From NCBI GenBank assembly GCA_037447655.1, contig JBBHKE010003565.1:1-64000 (forward strand): a DNA stretch of 64,000 bases, given 5' to 3'. Under the pieces are notes generated by a model. That model saw nothing but the letters and a program-made list of their open reading frames with translations, had not been told where the DNA came from and searched no databases. Below are positions 43,407-54,876 of this stretch, in pieces. A program made the position numbers and the translations under genes. The DNA comes from Zygnema cylindricum. Lineage: Eukaryota > Streptophyta > Zygnematophyceae > Zygnematales > Zygnemataceae. Every line of letters begins with the position of its first letter. Position 1 is the first letter of the stretch.

Positions 43407-45863
43407 TCACTGACAAGCACTGATTGAAATATGATCTGTGCTTTCCCTTGTGATTAGGTTCTCTGTTTCTGACCATTCCCCTCTCTCTCTCTCTAATTTG
43501 CAGAAATTTTCCTTCTTCATGGCGGTAGGAGTTCCTCTTGGAGGTGGAACTCCTTCGAATTCGCCTTTGGGAGTGGACTTGGCCTTCGGCCAATCCTTGA
43601 TTTTCTTCCCTCTTGGCTGGAGGCATGGTAAGTTCTTTTCCATCGTCTCCTCTTCAACTGAAAGCACTCCTGCATAAGCTGGCTCACTATGTGAGTGTCC
43701 TCCAATTGTTATTTTTTTGGTTGATGTCTCTTGCACATTTCCTTTCGAAATGCTTTCCTGCAAGATTACCCTTTCTGAGCCGCGGTCCCTTTTTGTTGTA
43801 GATTCGGCTCCTTTGGTTTGTGGTCCTCTGATCTTTAACCCTTCGGTAGAAAAGCAGGCGCCTTCGCTGGAGATGGTGGTCTGAGGGGTTTTCTTGTGCG
43901 GCTGACTCGTCGGTCGTCTGCTTGGATTCTCCTCCACGATGTGAGCTCCTCTTGGTGAGTCACCTCCTGTACCTGTGTGACTCCCACTGCTGCTGAACGC
44001 ATTTTGATCTTTATTTTTCGATGCTACATTTTTAATGTCTCTCTTTCGATCTCCTATTAGTCTCTGCACTAACTTTCTTCCCTCTATACTTTTATCATTA
44101 TCTTTCTTGTATTTAATGTTCTTTCTCCCTTTGGCCTCCTCTATGTTTCTTCTACCTGTGTGAACCTGATGGATCTCACCATTTTGACTTCTATCTTGCA
44201 GATTGACCTTTCTGTCCTCTCCACCTTGGCCCATGCGAGCGTTAACTGAGCTCATATGACCGCTTGTAGCCCAATGGCTACCTCTAACATCATTACTCCT
44301 CATGTACCTCTGAATTGTCTTGACTCTTTCTACTTGGTGAGTTCTCTGACCTCTATTAATGAGAGTTTTGACGCCTCTTCTGTCTGTTATTGAATCTAGT
44401 CTACCTGTCTCCAATGTCTCTCTGGAGACCCGCTTCGCAACTTGTTTTATAGTGTGACTCCTGACTTTGAACTATTCAGATGTTCTGACTTCTAGAAAAA
44501 AACTGGACTTGCTACTTGTCATGCCCAATCTACCGCTAAGGTTCATTTCTTTGTTTTCTGTTTTAATGACCCTTGTTTTGGTTTTGTTGCTAGGTTTCTC
44601 TATGACTGACAGGTTTCTCCATTCACAGACCTTAGATTCTTTTTCGGAATTTGCTGACGTTGGTGGTGAAGACATAGGCGGCTTGATGTGGTTTTCCGAT
44701 GCATGGGGTCGGGGCCGTATGATCTTTGCCATCTGATGGCGAAGTCTCCTTGGTAAGTACTCCCCTCCTTTCATCCACGCCTCTTTCCTCCCACTCTTTC
44801 CTTGCTTGTCATTGTGAAATGACACTCTCGTATTTGTGACCGCGCTTTCCCTGCAATTTTTGGAATCGGGCCAAACTTTTTGTGTTGACTGACGCTTCGA
44901 TTTTCTGCCATCTGTCTGCAGATTTCGTATATCTGTCCGTTCGACTCTTTTGGAGTTGTCGCCCTCTGCAGTGTCGTTGCTGCGGCTGAACTCCTGATCT
45001 GTGACTCGTTCTCCGATCTCTGCATCCCTTTTCTGGTAAGCCATTATGCTTGACTCTGCAGCAGACCCATCCAACACATCCTCACTTTCTTCTCTAGGTG
45101 TGGATTTGATTGCTCTGGTTTGGTTGCTGTAGTTGTATTTGCAGTCTCCGGATTTGGTCTGATCTCTTTGTCGTGTGGGCGAGTTGCATTGGTCACTTTC
45201 GTCTTCCTTGCTTGGATTTTCTGTGACACTTTGACAACCTCCCCTCCTTGCATGTTCGATGCATGCCTCAAAGAGATACTCCTCCTTTTCACTGTGGAGG
45301 GAACTCTTTTGTCTGTCACACTTTTGACTTCTAACTCCGTCTTCTCCTTGGCTGTTTGCAGGCTCCTGGAAGATCTTGGAATCCTTGTCGATCTGTGACT
45401 CCTCGGTGCTGTTGGAAACGGATTCCAACACTGCGATCACTGCTTTGCTCCACGTCCATGTCCTCGGATTTCTGTATGACCTAGTAAGATTCCTCTTGAT
45501 GTCACCCGGGAGGGATAGGATAAGTAGCGATGTTCTTTTATCCTCTGAGAGTTGAAGCCCGATAGAATCGGCTTCATCTAGTAGACTAGTGAAGTGGGAA
45601 ATGTGTGCCTTCGTTGTCACTTTGCTGTTGTACTGTATCATCACGAGGTTCTTTAACTCCTCAATCTCTGCACCAAATCCTCCTGCTGTCTGCTCTGCTC
45701 TCACTTGGATTCCTTGTAACCCCTTCACACGTGAAGTGTCCTGAGGCCATATGTCTCTCTCTCTCTTTCTCTCTCTAAGCATCTGATCCTCTTTCATTCT
45801 TGCCGCTGGTGTCTCTGCAGGAAGCAAACTCGGTTTCATTGGAGTCGTTCCACGGATCTGCAA
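43407..45863 (-). pseudogene. Gag-like plus hydrophilic protein of element H
   Basis: One minus-strand frame of about 818 codons is interrupted by a single TAG at 44474-44472. The N-terminal part (residues ~65-170) is a copia UBN2-type Gag segment: HISHFTSLLDEADSIGLQLS, LLILSLPGDIKRNLTRSYRN. It matches D's AYTSYYANLLAEAEAIGFTL. The rest is Arg/Lys/Ser/Glu-rich without known domains and aligns with the H' protein around the stop. No zinc knuckle or pol motif is seen. The size suggests a long Gag-fusion protein that replaced pol. Confidence 0.7.
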
Positions 45864-45924
45864 GACTCTTCTCGGCTCAACTCCCTATTAGCTAGCTAGA
45901 CTTAGAGTTCTGTAGGCAAGGGCT

Positions 45925-45938
45925 GTGGGCCCATAACC
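45925..45938 (-). other. Half-tRNA primer-binding site, element H
   Basis: Minus-strand GGTTATGGGCCCAC, immediately next to the LTR ending AACTAACA. Confidence 0.85.
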
Positions 45939-46625
45939 TGTTAGTTTTACATGGTCATATAAGCCAGTGCGCACCCAACTTATAAACACATGAGATCTAA
46001 ACACAGCGAAACTTAGCCTGTACGAACCACTAGGTAGATAGCAATGGGAGAGGCATGGAAACAAATCAATAGATTGGACAGGTTTAGGCAGCTTGAGAAA
46101 TTTAGTTATAGTCAAGGGGCCACAAGGCGTAAGCCGAAGTGAGCCCCGATTAGAATACAAATTGTTCCTACGGACTATCTTTTAATAAAGATGCATTCTC
46201 CTTCTATGTTCTATGATGAGGTTCCTAAAAAAGAATGTACAAAGAGTTCTGATCTAATAAAGTAGATGCTTTTCTATAAATCTTGAGAGTGTTATGAGTT
46301 TGAGAGTGATTTGCATGACATTTCCATGGGATGATGTTCTAATGTGCTCTGATGCATTTTATGCTTTCCTGATTGTCATCTTGGGATGAAATGACTAAAT
46401 GTTTGGTGCAATGAGATGTTGCCGTTTTGTCACTTTCCACCACAAAGTGTCGCTCCTCGATTCTGACACAATCTGTAAAATAAAGTTGGCAAAATCGTCG
46501 TAGCTTCCGTACAGTTCGATTCGTCGCGTCACGTCACGTCACAAAATGTGAATCGGTAAGTCTGCCGGTACAAATAAATCCTTGTCGGTACAAATGAATC
46601 GCCAAAGATCGCACCAAAACCAACA
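45939..46625 (-). repeat. 5' LTR of element H
   Basis: 687 bp, aligned throughout with 41042-41737. The plus-strand right edge is ACCAACA. Confidence 0.93.
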
Positions 46626-47755
46626 GTGGGAAGGAAGGAAAAAGGAAAGGAAATGTGATGTCGAAAGAAAAATATGGAAGGGAGAGGAGAAAGGAAGAAT
46701 AGGTTCGCACCAAACCATAAAGGTGGAGATATAAAGATATTTGAGGGTTTTAGAGTGGGAAAAATTGGGATTAGAGGAGTTAGAAGGTCTTTTTTTCTGA
46801 TTTTTTTTTATGCACAGGTTGTAAACGAGATAGGAGATGATCGATCGAGCAGTTTATAATGTTAAAAAAAAGGACATTAGAAGAAAATTTAGGTCCACTT
46901 GTTTTGGTTTTTCATTTTTGGCTCTCTGAAATTTTTCGGAAGGGAAAAAAGGAAGGGAGAGGAGTGACGATTTTTCTAGACATGATGATTACACATTCTG
47001 TGTTGTTTATTGTCAAATGTTAATTCTTTTTCCAAATTAATTGATGTTTTTGAAATAGAAGAATATGACTCTGTAAAGCCAAAAAAAAATTACGACCACG
47101 ATAAAACATCGACAATATTTTTTAGAGACGAGAAAAAATGTCGACTAAGAAAAGAGATTCCTAAATATTTTAATTTTATTTCTTTTGTTAATTTAACGTT
47201 CTTTTGAAAAACGTCAACCATTGTTTAAAACTGCACGACAAGTTTAATAGACATGCCACCCCAACCCAACTCTACATATGACAATGTGTTTTTCCTTTTT
47301 CGACAACCTTATGTTACAAGCACCAAGGCTTTACCTCCACCATATGGAAGTAAAATCACGTTAAAGATGTGGTATCTCATTTGATGCAAAGCCTCCCACG
47401 TACGCTACACCTTTTAAGCTATTTTACAAAGTAGTAGAAAAGTCACTCTCGATATGGTTTTCCTTTCCCATCAATTTTTCCAAGCCCCTTCTTTTTACCG
47501 TGGTTTCGTTAGATGCCGAGCCCATTCCACTAGGGACCAAAATGGGGAACGGTAGTAAAGATACTTTGCCCTAGAACCTATTGGTTGGCCGTGTCCCGAA
47601 GTCATGGTTTATCTTTTGGTGTTAGAATGGAGAACCTTCCAAAAGGAGACAAAAGGTTAGCATGACAACAAAGCAAATTGACCCCTATCTAAGAGTGCTC
47701 CTTTCCCCGATGGTTCTTGTTATGTATAACGTTTCCTAACTTTCATCTGGAATAA
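46626..47755. other. No recognised gene
   Basis: A purine-rich start (46626-46700) is followed by unremarkable AT-rich sequence. Short ORFs at 46674-46859 and 47010-47207 have no known motifs. Confidence 0.5.
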
Positions 47756-48535
47756 GGGTGCGTCTCCATGTGCCTAAGTAAGGGTTTTTTTCTGTCATTT
47801 TCCTGTAAAACTTAGAGCCGTACCGCGTAAGTTTCAACAGTACAAAAAAAAGAAAAAATGAGAAATACATTTTGCGTCATCATCGAATTTAAGATGTACT
47901 ACATATTGTCGTTTTGTGTTCTTCGACCCACGACCACGCCAAAAAACGTCATCTTCAAACTTTTTCTTTAAAACACAGGGAAGATGTGTTTTAAAACAAA
48001 GATTTTTCGAAAAACAAATAAAAACACGTAGTCGCACGAGTAAAAAATTTCCAGTAAATTTCAAAAGAATTCAATCAACGACGAAAAGTACACGATCCGC
48101 TATGTTTTGTCCGTTTGCGTTCAGGTACGACAAAGCAAAGTACACAATTTGTTTGGTTTTGTCTGTTTGCGCCTGGTACGGATTTTATTTCGCCAGGGGT
48201 CTCAAAATCCGATGCCATTTCACGTCGCACGGACAAGAGACGCAAAGGCAAAGTGCATCTTCCTTAACCGTGAAACGGCACAGGCTGGATGGCGGTACGT
48301 CTACAATGTCACGAAAACTTCATGCGACGTCATAACCTGCTACAAAAAATAGCGGGCGTCATCACAGATTATAGACGTTGACAGCCGTCACGGGCACTGT
48401 CCGCATATAGAATCGTCACACGCTTAAGTAATTATGTCGTTGTTACACATAAGGACACCCGAAATCCGGGTCCGCCGGATCTGCGCTAAAAAACAAAGTT
48501 TTTTCTCTAAGTTTCAAGTACATGGAGACGCACCC
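47756..48535. mobile_element. Non-autonomous Harbinger/Tourist-like element, copy 1
   Basis: Terminal inverted repeats GGGTGCGTCTCCATGTG (left) and GTACATGGAGACGCACCC (right) are bounded by a TAA target duplication (47753-47755, 48536-48538). A 3 bp TAA duplication with GGG ends fits the PIF/Harbinger superfamily. It is 780 bp with no transposase. Related copies lie at 58010-58715 (inverted) and 58829-59325 (truncated). Confidence 0.85.
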
Positions 48536-48825
48536 TAATATTTTAAAGGTATTGCCCACATGCTTAAGTAGGGGCATTTGTTTTGTCGAATTTGCTTTAC
48601 CTGTCGAGGCCAAAGATGCAGTTCCTCCATTCACTTCCCTTGACACCAACAGTCACTGTGTTAGGTTTTACATTGTGGGATTTGTGTTAGCGTCGATTGT
48701 CAGTTTAGCAATCATTGTACGCTTCGTTTAAGTGTTGATTTTGTGCATCGGGGTTATTTGTGTCGTGTTTTATTTAAGTGTTTATACGGAGGGTTAAGGT
48801 CATTGTACGGTTTTGTGTCATATGC

Positions 48826-49460
48826 GTGGTTCACACTTGGAAAAACGGGAAAACGATGTCATAAATTTTGGGATCCGTACGCCAAATTTCATTAAATGAC
48901 AAAAAACGCGGCGGTGACGGTTGGGGCAGTTGGTTTCGACCGTTTTGGAGCGTAGCGGCGGACAAAAGATGCAGTTCTATGCGTCAAAACTCGACAGCTG
49001 CGTAAAGCAAACGGCAACTGCCGTCCGCCATCGGACATCATATTCGGAATACACCTTTTCGTTTTTGAAGAATTACGAAAACGAAGCGCACGGACGTGAA
49101 CCGTACAAGAATTCATTCCGTCGCAAACTTATGAACAAACAAGGAGACCAATCACATAAGAGAACACGTAATGTCAGAAAAAAAAAAAACACCGATGGAA
49201 AAAAATAAAAAAAGGGCATGTCCAAAGTTCTTTCGCGGTTATTTTCGGTCTGTTCAAAACGCTTGCGTGGCAGTACATTTTGGTTTGGAAAGATTCGTAC
49301 ATATCACGTCCGCAAAGCGTTTCCATTTCGTACGGGCAAGTGGCTCCTATCAAGACACGCTAGTTGACGTAGGCTAGCGCCATGTGCCAGTTCACGGCGG
49401 ACAAAAAAAAGTACCTTTTTCATACTATACCATTTTCCCCTTTTTCAAGTGTGAATCAGG
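48826..49460. mobile_element. Inverted-repeat DNA element, copy 1
   Basis: GTGGTTCACACTTGGAAAAA at the left and TTTTTCAAGTGTGAATCAGG at the right are imperfect inverted repeats. The interior has no transposase. A second, truncated copy follows after only 8 bp. ATATGC precedes the left end of each copy, so a target duplication may exist but is not clean. Confidence 0.6.
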
Positions 49461-49468
49461 CAATATGC

Positions 49469-49845
49469 GTGGTTCACACTTGAAAAAGAGGAAAACGGAT
49501 GTCATAAATTTTGGGATCCGTACGCCAAATTTCATAAAATGACAAAAAACGCGGCGGTGACGGTTGGGACAATAGGTTTCGACCGTTTTTGAGCGTAGCA
49601 ACGGACAAAAGATGCAGTTTTATGCGTCAAAACTCGGCAACTATGTATAGCAAACGACAAATGCCGTCCGCCATCAGACATCATGTTCGGACTACACCTT
49701 TTCGTTTTTGAAGAATTACGAAAACGAAGCGCACGGACGTGAATCGTACAAGAATTCATTCCCTCGCAAACTTATGAACAAATTAGAGGACCAATCAGAT
49801 AAGAGAACATGTAATGTCAAAAAAAAAAAAATCACCGATGGAAAA
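49469..49845. mobile_element. Inverted-repeat DNA element, truncated copy 2
   Basis: Direct repeat of 48826-49195 (GTGGTTCACACTTGAAAAAG, GGGATCCGTACGCCAAATTT, ACCTTTTCGTTTTTGAAGAA). It stops at a CACCGATGGAAAAA-like point and lacks the right inverted end. Confidence 0.7.
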
Positions 49846-49879
49846 AGAAAATGGGTTACGTATGCATATCTCGTATTAG

Positions 49880-50067
49880 TAAAGTGCTTAATCTATATAT
49901 TTAGTATTACTATCCTTTGTATTCTGCATAATTAGGATTGTTATTAGGATTAGTACAGTTATTAGTAATGTAGAATTAGTATTATGATAGTTATTAGTAA
50001 TGTATAATTAGTAATAGTACAGTTATTAGTAAGTATAATCAATATTAGTACAGTTATAAGTATTTAT
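49880..50067. repeat. ATTAGTA-rich degenerate repeat, left part
   Basis: Repeats of TTATTAGTAATGTATAATTAGTA and variants. The same repeat continues at 51638-51830 beyond the solo LTR, so it was one block before insertion. Confidence 0.75.
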
Positions 50068-51637
50068 TGTTGTTCTTTGGTCTAAAATAGACCGCAGAAG
50101 CAACCCAAACTATCATGCAAGAAGCTAAGCAAAGCTAGGCCAATGAACAATCATTTGAAATGCATCCTCCATATGCGTACACAGACGCAACAAACAACAT
50201 TTAGGGTTTCATGGAATAATCAACATAAATAAACCCTATGACAACATCTAAGGTTTGATGGAATAATCGACATAAACAAACCCTATGACAACATCTAAGG
50301 TTTGATTAAATAATCGACATAAACAAACCCTAGGACAAATGCATAAACAATGCATATCAAACATATATAAAATAACATAAATAAATAATAACAAACAAAT
50401 GCATCACACATAAACAAAAGTATAATCAAAGTATAATCAAATAATCATTATATCATTCAAAGTGCATGACCTAATCGACAACCCTAAAATACTACATCTT
50501 TGGTCCCCACTTTACTAACCAGCATTGATGATTAATTCCTAACAAATCTCATTCCTATATATACACTTGTGAGCTGTCAACGAATCACTAAGTGTCAAAA
50601 TAACCAACAAGCATTGATGATTAATTCCTAACAAAGCTCATTCCTATATATACACTTGTGAGCTGTCAATGAATCACTAAGTGTCAAAATAACCAACATA
50701 CATTACGTACATGTCATCAAGTCCTAGTTAACCATAATAGACCATCACTAAGAATAAATTAATCGTAAGCGTACACCTGAAAGTCAAACAATCGTAAGCG
50801 TACACTTGTCTGCAAATACGACACATAAAGAGACATAAATTAAACTGTCGAAACCCTAAATGATCACGTAAATATAACTATTTTAATCAACGCTAAATCA
50901 TTAGTTAGCATAAAACAAAATATTGATGTTTCAAATATTTACACGGACGCGTCCGCAAAATACGCGTCATATGCGACAACTTGCTTAGTCACTTGCAGAT
51001 AAATCCACGAAGTGAACCGACATCGCATATGTACGGTCCACTAGATAATGCGTCATAAAAACAACGTGATCTCTTAAAAATATCGGCAGACGCCGTCCGC
51101 CCTCCACGTGTACCATGACCAACTTGCCGAAATCAACCGTACGATCCAAATCGTGTTCGTATGAAACCACGTACTTCGCCATAAATGCGCCTTGTCGCAT
51201 ATAAGGTACACGTCATTTTCGATAAATTCGTCAAACCATCCAAAATTGTCCGTACCGCAATTTTGTTCCTCGTCATAAATGCGCCTGCCAAAAATAAGTA
51301 CACCTTTCCCCAAAAAGATTCTATGAACTGGCGGCGTCCTTTTTCATATATCCCACGTGTCGCATTATGTACTTTACGTGCGACGTACCATTTTATCTTC
51401 GTCGATTATCTCATGTCGGATCGCTTCGCGATCCGCCGTCCATTTCCTATCACATTTTGCGCCACTCAATTACTTCATTAATTTTACTCGTACATTAAAT
51501 TCCCCCAATCCGCAAATCCTTTCGAACCTCCACAGTATATCACGTAAATGCGTACGCACGAAACATCGCGTACGCACGAAACATCGCGTACGCACGAAAC
51601 GCCGTGTTCGCACGAAACTAACTTTTCAAAAACAACA
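50068..51637 (-). mobile_element. Solo LTR inside the ATTAGTA repeat
   Basis: A 1570 bp TGTTGTTC...AAAAACAACA sequence is flanked by the perfect duplication TTTAT (50063-50067, 51638-51642) with no internal domain, the signature of LTR-LTR recombination. The right end resembles the LTR at 21229-22324 (TTCGCGATCCGCCGTCCATT, CCCCCAATCCGCAAATCC, TACGCACGAAAC), which sets the minus orientation. Internal repeats are three ~48 bp units at 50203-50345 (CATCTAAGGTTTGATGGAAT), two 89 bp units at 50521-50698, and four CGTACGCACGAAAC-like 18 bp units at 51550-51620. Confidence 0.88.
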
Positions 51638-51830
51638 TTTATAATAAGTATTAGTACAGCTACTAGTCTGTATACTTAATATGAGTCCAGTTATGAGTTT
51701 GTATAATCAGTATTGGTACACCTATTAGTCGGTGTAATTAGGATTCATAGAGTTATTAGTCTGTATAGTGAGTGTTAGTACAATTATTAGTAATGTTTAA
51801 TTAGTATTAGGACAGTCAATGTATCCTTTC
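51638..51830. repeat. ATTAGTA-rich degenerate repeat, right part
   Basis: Continuation of 49880-50067 after the solo LTR (AGTATTAGTACAGCTACTAG, GTTATTAGTCTGTATAGTGA). Confidence 0.7.
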
Positions 51831-51849
51831 TATGAGTACTTTGATACGC

Positions 51850-52504
51850 GGGGTCGGCCATTAGGAGCGACAAAGATAAATCTGAGCGCCACAGATTTCC
51901 GACTCCGGAGCAGAATAACACAAGGCTGAACAAGTGACCAGGCAGTTTGATCAGAATTTAGAGTGGGTAGAGATAGGACAAACACAGAGAAGCTTCAGAC
52001 AGATTTGTTACTTCCCATTATAAGAATAGAAGTACAATTGATGTAAGACAAATCTGGACAAATTGTCCCTATTAAGACAGATTTGTTACTTCCCATTATA
52101 AGAATAGAAGTACAGTTGATGTAAGACAAATTTGGACAAATTGTCCCTATTAATAAAGCTGGATTCCTGTTCTGTCTTGTCTTTTCTGTTCTGTGAATGA
52201 TATGTGAATGATATTTTACTGTTCCTAAGCACACGACAAAATAACCTAGAGCTAACATACTTCTTAAGTGGCGGTTCAATCATAATCAGCCACGTGTAAA
52301 ATGTCCACCGCACATTAAGACGTGGGGGACAGCTGCATGTTCAGACAAAAAAACTGCAAACTGAAAAACTGACAAAATCCTGCTATGATTCCCCTCCCAA
52401 AAATATCGCCTATACTAAGCAATCCGATTCGTGTATCAAACACAAACGATACGATGCAAATCGGTGTACCGGAGAATCGCCCAGAATCGCACCAAAAACT
52501 AACA
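51850..52504 (-). repeat. 3' LTR of element D (far border uncertain)
   Basis: The right edge is fixed by the polypurine tract (minus AATCGAGTGGGAG, 52517-52505), after which the LTR starts TGTTAGTTTTTGGTGCGATT. The left border is a guess because no second LTR exists. It contains a 78 bp tandem duplication (~52001-52156). Confidence 0.65.
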
Positions 52505-52567
52505 CTCCCACTCGATTCTGCGGTGATTTCTGTACTTTCAGACTTCTAATGACTACAAACCTTCGTC

Positions 52568-52791
52568 GAAATATTACGCGGTCACTTTCGGTAAATTCCA
52601 ATGACGTAATCAAGATCGAACCGTACATTTGGCGAAATCGTATGTGTACGTTCCACAGAATGGTCCGTACAAGACCGGTCGAAATATTACGCGGTCACTT
52701 TCGGTAAATTCCAATGACGTAATCAAGATTGAACTGTACATTTGGCCAAATCGTATGTGTACATTCCATAGAATGGTCCGTACAAAACCGT
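52568..52791. repeat. 112 bp tandem duplication before the D polypurine tract
   Basis: 52568-52679 and 52680-52791 match closely (TCGAAATATTACGCGGTCAC, TTTGGCSAAATCGTATGTGT). It lies in the 3' untranslated part of D. Confidence 0.85.
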
Positions 52792-52914
52792 TTAAAAAGA
52801 TAAAAATGAACAATGTCGCGCCACTGGCGTGCCACAGAATCATACAGGACCGTGTACCTCGTAATCGTACATTTGTCAGTTTCAGATCGAAAGTTCTGAG
52901 TGACCGATGGCGGC

Positions 52915-53778
52915 TCACTCCAACGTATACATGTTCATGAACCGTAGAGGTTCGGAACTCCAAGCACCACTAACATTTTCCCGAACCTGTTTGATTTTTC
53001 CGAAGGGCCAAGGTTGGTAATAGTACTCCGAGAGTACATTACTCAGATTTTTCCACGCGTCACTCATTTTTCGTTTCTTGATTTCATGAGTGATAGTGCT
53101 CTCCTTAGGTTCCTCCTCCTTAGCTTTTTCTGTACCACTTTTTGTACCTGCAAGAAAATTAGTTAGACCTGCCTTTCTCGCGCAAAGACTTAGCTTGTCT
53201 CTTCCTACAGCCTTAGTTAGCATATCAGCTGCATTCTCTTTATCAGGAGTGTAGACAAACTCCACTGCTTCCGCTGCAATTTCATTTCTAACAAAGTGAT
53301 ACCTCATAGAGATGTGTTTAGACTTAGGATGGTTTACAGGATTCTTAATTAGTGCTAAACAACTTTGGCTGTCTGTAAAAATTTTGGTCCTCTCAGTCTG
53401 CAAAAAACCTATCTCATTCAGGAATGCTCTCATCCAAAGGACCTCTTTTACAGTTGCGGCTGCGGCCATGTATTCCGCCTCCATAGTGGAGAGTGCCACT
53501 GTTTTCTGGAGCTTGCTCGCCCAACTCACGCTTCCATCTCCAATATTACACAAGTAACCACTCGTGGACTTCCTTGTGGTAAGGTCACCTCCCCAATCTG
53601 CGTCGCTGTAGGCATAGATGTTAACGCTTTCCTGTACTCCTCCCAATGTCAATGTGTAGTTTCTTGTTTCTTTTAAGTACTTCAACACCCTTTTAACCGC
53701 CATCCAATGTTGCTTGCTTGGCCTGTGCAGGAATCGGCTTAGGATGCCGACGGCGGTGGCGATGTCGAACGAGTGCAA
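52915..53778 (-). CDS. RNase H of element D
   Basis: This 287-codon minus-strand ORF covers the end of RT and RNase H. Landmarks are AVGILSRFLHRPSKQHWMAV, YSDADWGGD (first Asp), KLQKTVALSTMEAEYMA (Glu), FTDSQSCLALIKNP (Asp) and KHISMRYHFVRNE. It ends in the usual ENAADMLTKAVGR. The catalytic set appears intact. It degrades the RNA template during reverse transcription. A frame break near 53790-53960 separates it from RT. Confidence 0.88.
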   Translation of the reverse strand: MHSFDIATAVGILSRFLHRPSKQHWMAVKRVLKYLKETRNYTLTLGGVQESVNIYAYSDADWGGDLTTRKSTSGYLCNIGDGSVSWASKLQKTVALSTMEAEYMAAAATVKEVLWMRAFLNEIGFLQTERTKIFTDSQSCLALIKNPVNHPKSKHISMRYHFVRNEIAAEAVEFVYTPDKENAADMLTKAVGRDKLSLCARKAGLTNFLAGTKSGTEKAKEEEPKESTITHEIKKRKMSDAWKNLSNVLSEYYYQPWPFGKIKQVRENVSGAWSSEPLRFMNMYTLE

Positions 53779-53967
53779 TTCATTCCGTAAATGAGGGCTC
53801 CCAGTGCTTCGGGGTAGGGGGCGTCCACTTGTTCCCCTTGTCCCTCTTTAGACTCCTCAATCAGCTTTTCCCCAAGTTCCAAAGGGGTGCTGACTCCTCT
53901 TCCATCCTCCAAGCTAAACCTGGCAAGTAACTCTCCAATGTACTTTCTTTGAATTAAGTGTATTTCT

Positions 53968-54876
53968 CTATTTGCTCTCTGTAATAACCTCTATGCCTAG
54001 GACATACTTTAATTCTCCGAGGTCTTTCATTTCAAATTGACTCCTTAGCATATCTTTTACTTTTGCTATATCATCTTTGGTTTTGCCTAGGATAATCAAG
54101 TCATCTACATAGATAGCAATTATAATGTTCATTTCGGCATTGTAATAAACAGAGTGATCTGACTCAATTTTTACGAACCCTTGACTTTGCAGGTACTCAT
54201 CAATCTTAATGTTCCAAAGTTGTGGAGATTGTTTCAATCCGTACAGTGCCTTGGACAATTTACACACTTTGTTCGGGTTCATGAGGTCTTCGAACCCTTC
54301 GGGCTGCTCCATATACAGTTCCTCCTCCAGTTCGCCATGAAGGAACGTCGTCTTCACATCCATCTGCTCAATTTCCAGGTCGAGGATGGCGGCCAGTGCA
54401 AGTAAGGTGCGTATGGAATTATACCTTACAACTAGAGCGAATGTTTCTTTATAATCAATGCCTTCCTTTTGAGTGTAACCCTTGGCTACTAGTCTTGCCT
54501 TGTAGCGATCGATGGTTCCATCTGGATTTCTTTTGATTCGAAAGGTCCATTTGCTGCCAATGGGTTTTCTTCCCTGTGGCAAGTCTTCTAATGTCCATGT
54601 CTTGTTTTGCAGAATGGACACCATTTCCTCATTAACTGCGGCCTTCCACTTTCCCCCATCCTCACCGTTCAGTGCTTGGTGGAGAGTTAAAGGCTCTTCG
54701 GCTTGAGCCATCTTGGCGAACTTTTTCCTTGGGGCGCTCGTGGTATCATACCACTCTCCAAACTTTGATGGAGGTTTTCTGGCCCTGCTACTGCTAGCCC
54801 TTCCTATGGGCACTGAGGTAGGGTTTTCCTCTACGACCTTTTTCTTAGTTTCTTTAGCTACAGTCACTTTTTCCAT
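53968..54876 (-). CDS. Reverse transcriptase of element D
   Basis: This 302-codon minus-strand ORF has a linker (RASSSRARKPPSKFGEWYDT), then RT: GSKWTFRIKRNPDGTIDRYK, RLVAKGYTQKEGIDYKETFA, QMDVKTTFLHGELEEELYME and SKALYGLKQSPQLWN. The catalytic IYVDDLIIL is at ~54118-54098. Compared with the family, FALVVRYNS replaces FAPVVRYDS and KTTFLHG replaces KTAFLNG; these fit C-to-T and G-to-A transitions. The ORF itself is unbroken. Confidence 0.9.
   Translation of the reverse strand: MEKVTVAKETKKKVVEENPTSVPIGRASSSRARKPPSKFGEWYDTTSAPRKKFAKMAQAEEPLTLHQALNGEDGGKWKAAVNEEMVSILQNKTWTLEDLPQGRKPIGSKWTFRIKRNPDGTIDRYKARLVAKGYTQKEGIDYKETFALVVRYNSIRTLLALAAILDLEIEQMDVKTTFLHGELEEELYMEQPEGFEDLMNPNKVCKLSKALYGLKQSPQLWNIKIDEYLQSQGFVKIESDHSVYYNAEMNIIIAIYVDDLIILGKTKDDIAKVKDMLRSQFEMKDLGELKYVLGIEVITESK

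Larger units (their letters stand above)
41042..46625 (-). mobile_element. Pol-less LTR retrotransposon H
   Basis: LTRs at 41042-41737 and 45939-46625 (minus-strand TGTTGGTTTTGG...AACA) flank a 4.2 kb interior. The half-tRNA primer-binding site GGTTATGGGCCCAC lies at 45938-45925. The polypurine tract CATCGAGTGGGAG at 41750-41738 is identical to that of H'. No clean target duplication is seen (GCAGG versus GTGGG), so the copy is older or rearranged. Only gag-like sequence is encoded. It is homologous to H' in the interior, although the LTRs differ. Confidence 0.9.

Noticed and set aside
41042-46630. Target-site duplication for element H
   Set aside because: Flanks GCAGG and GTGGG differ at two of five positions; I do not claim a duplication.
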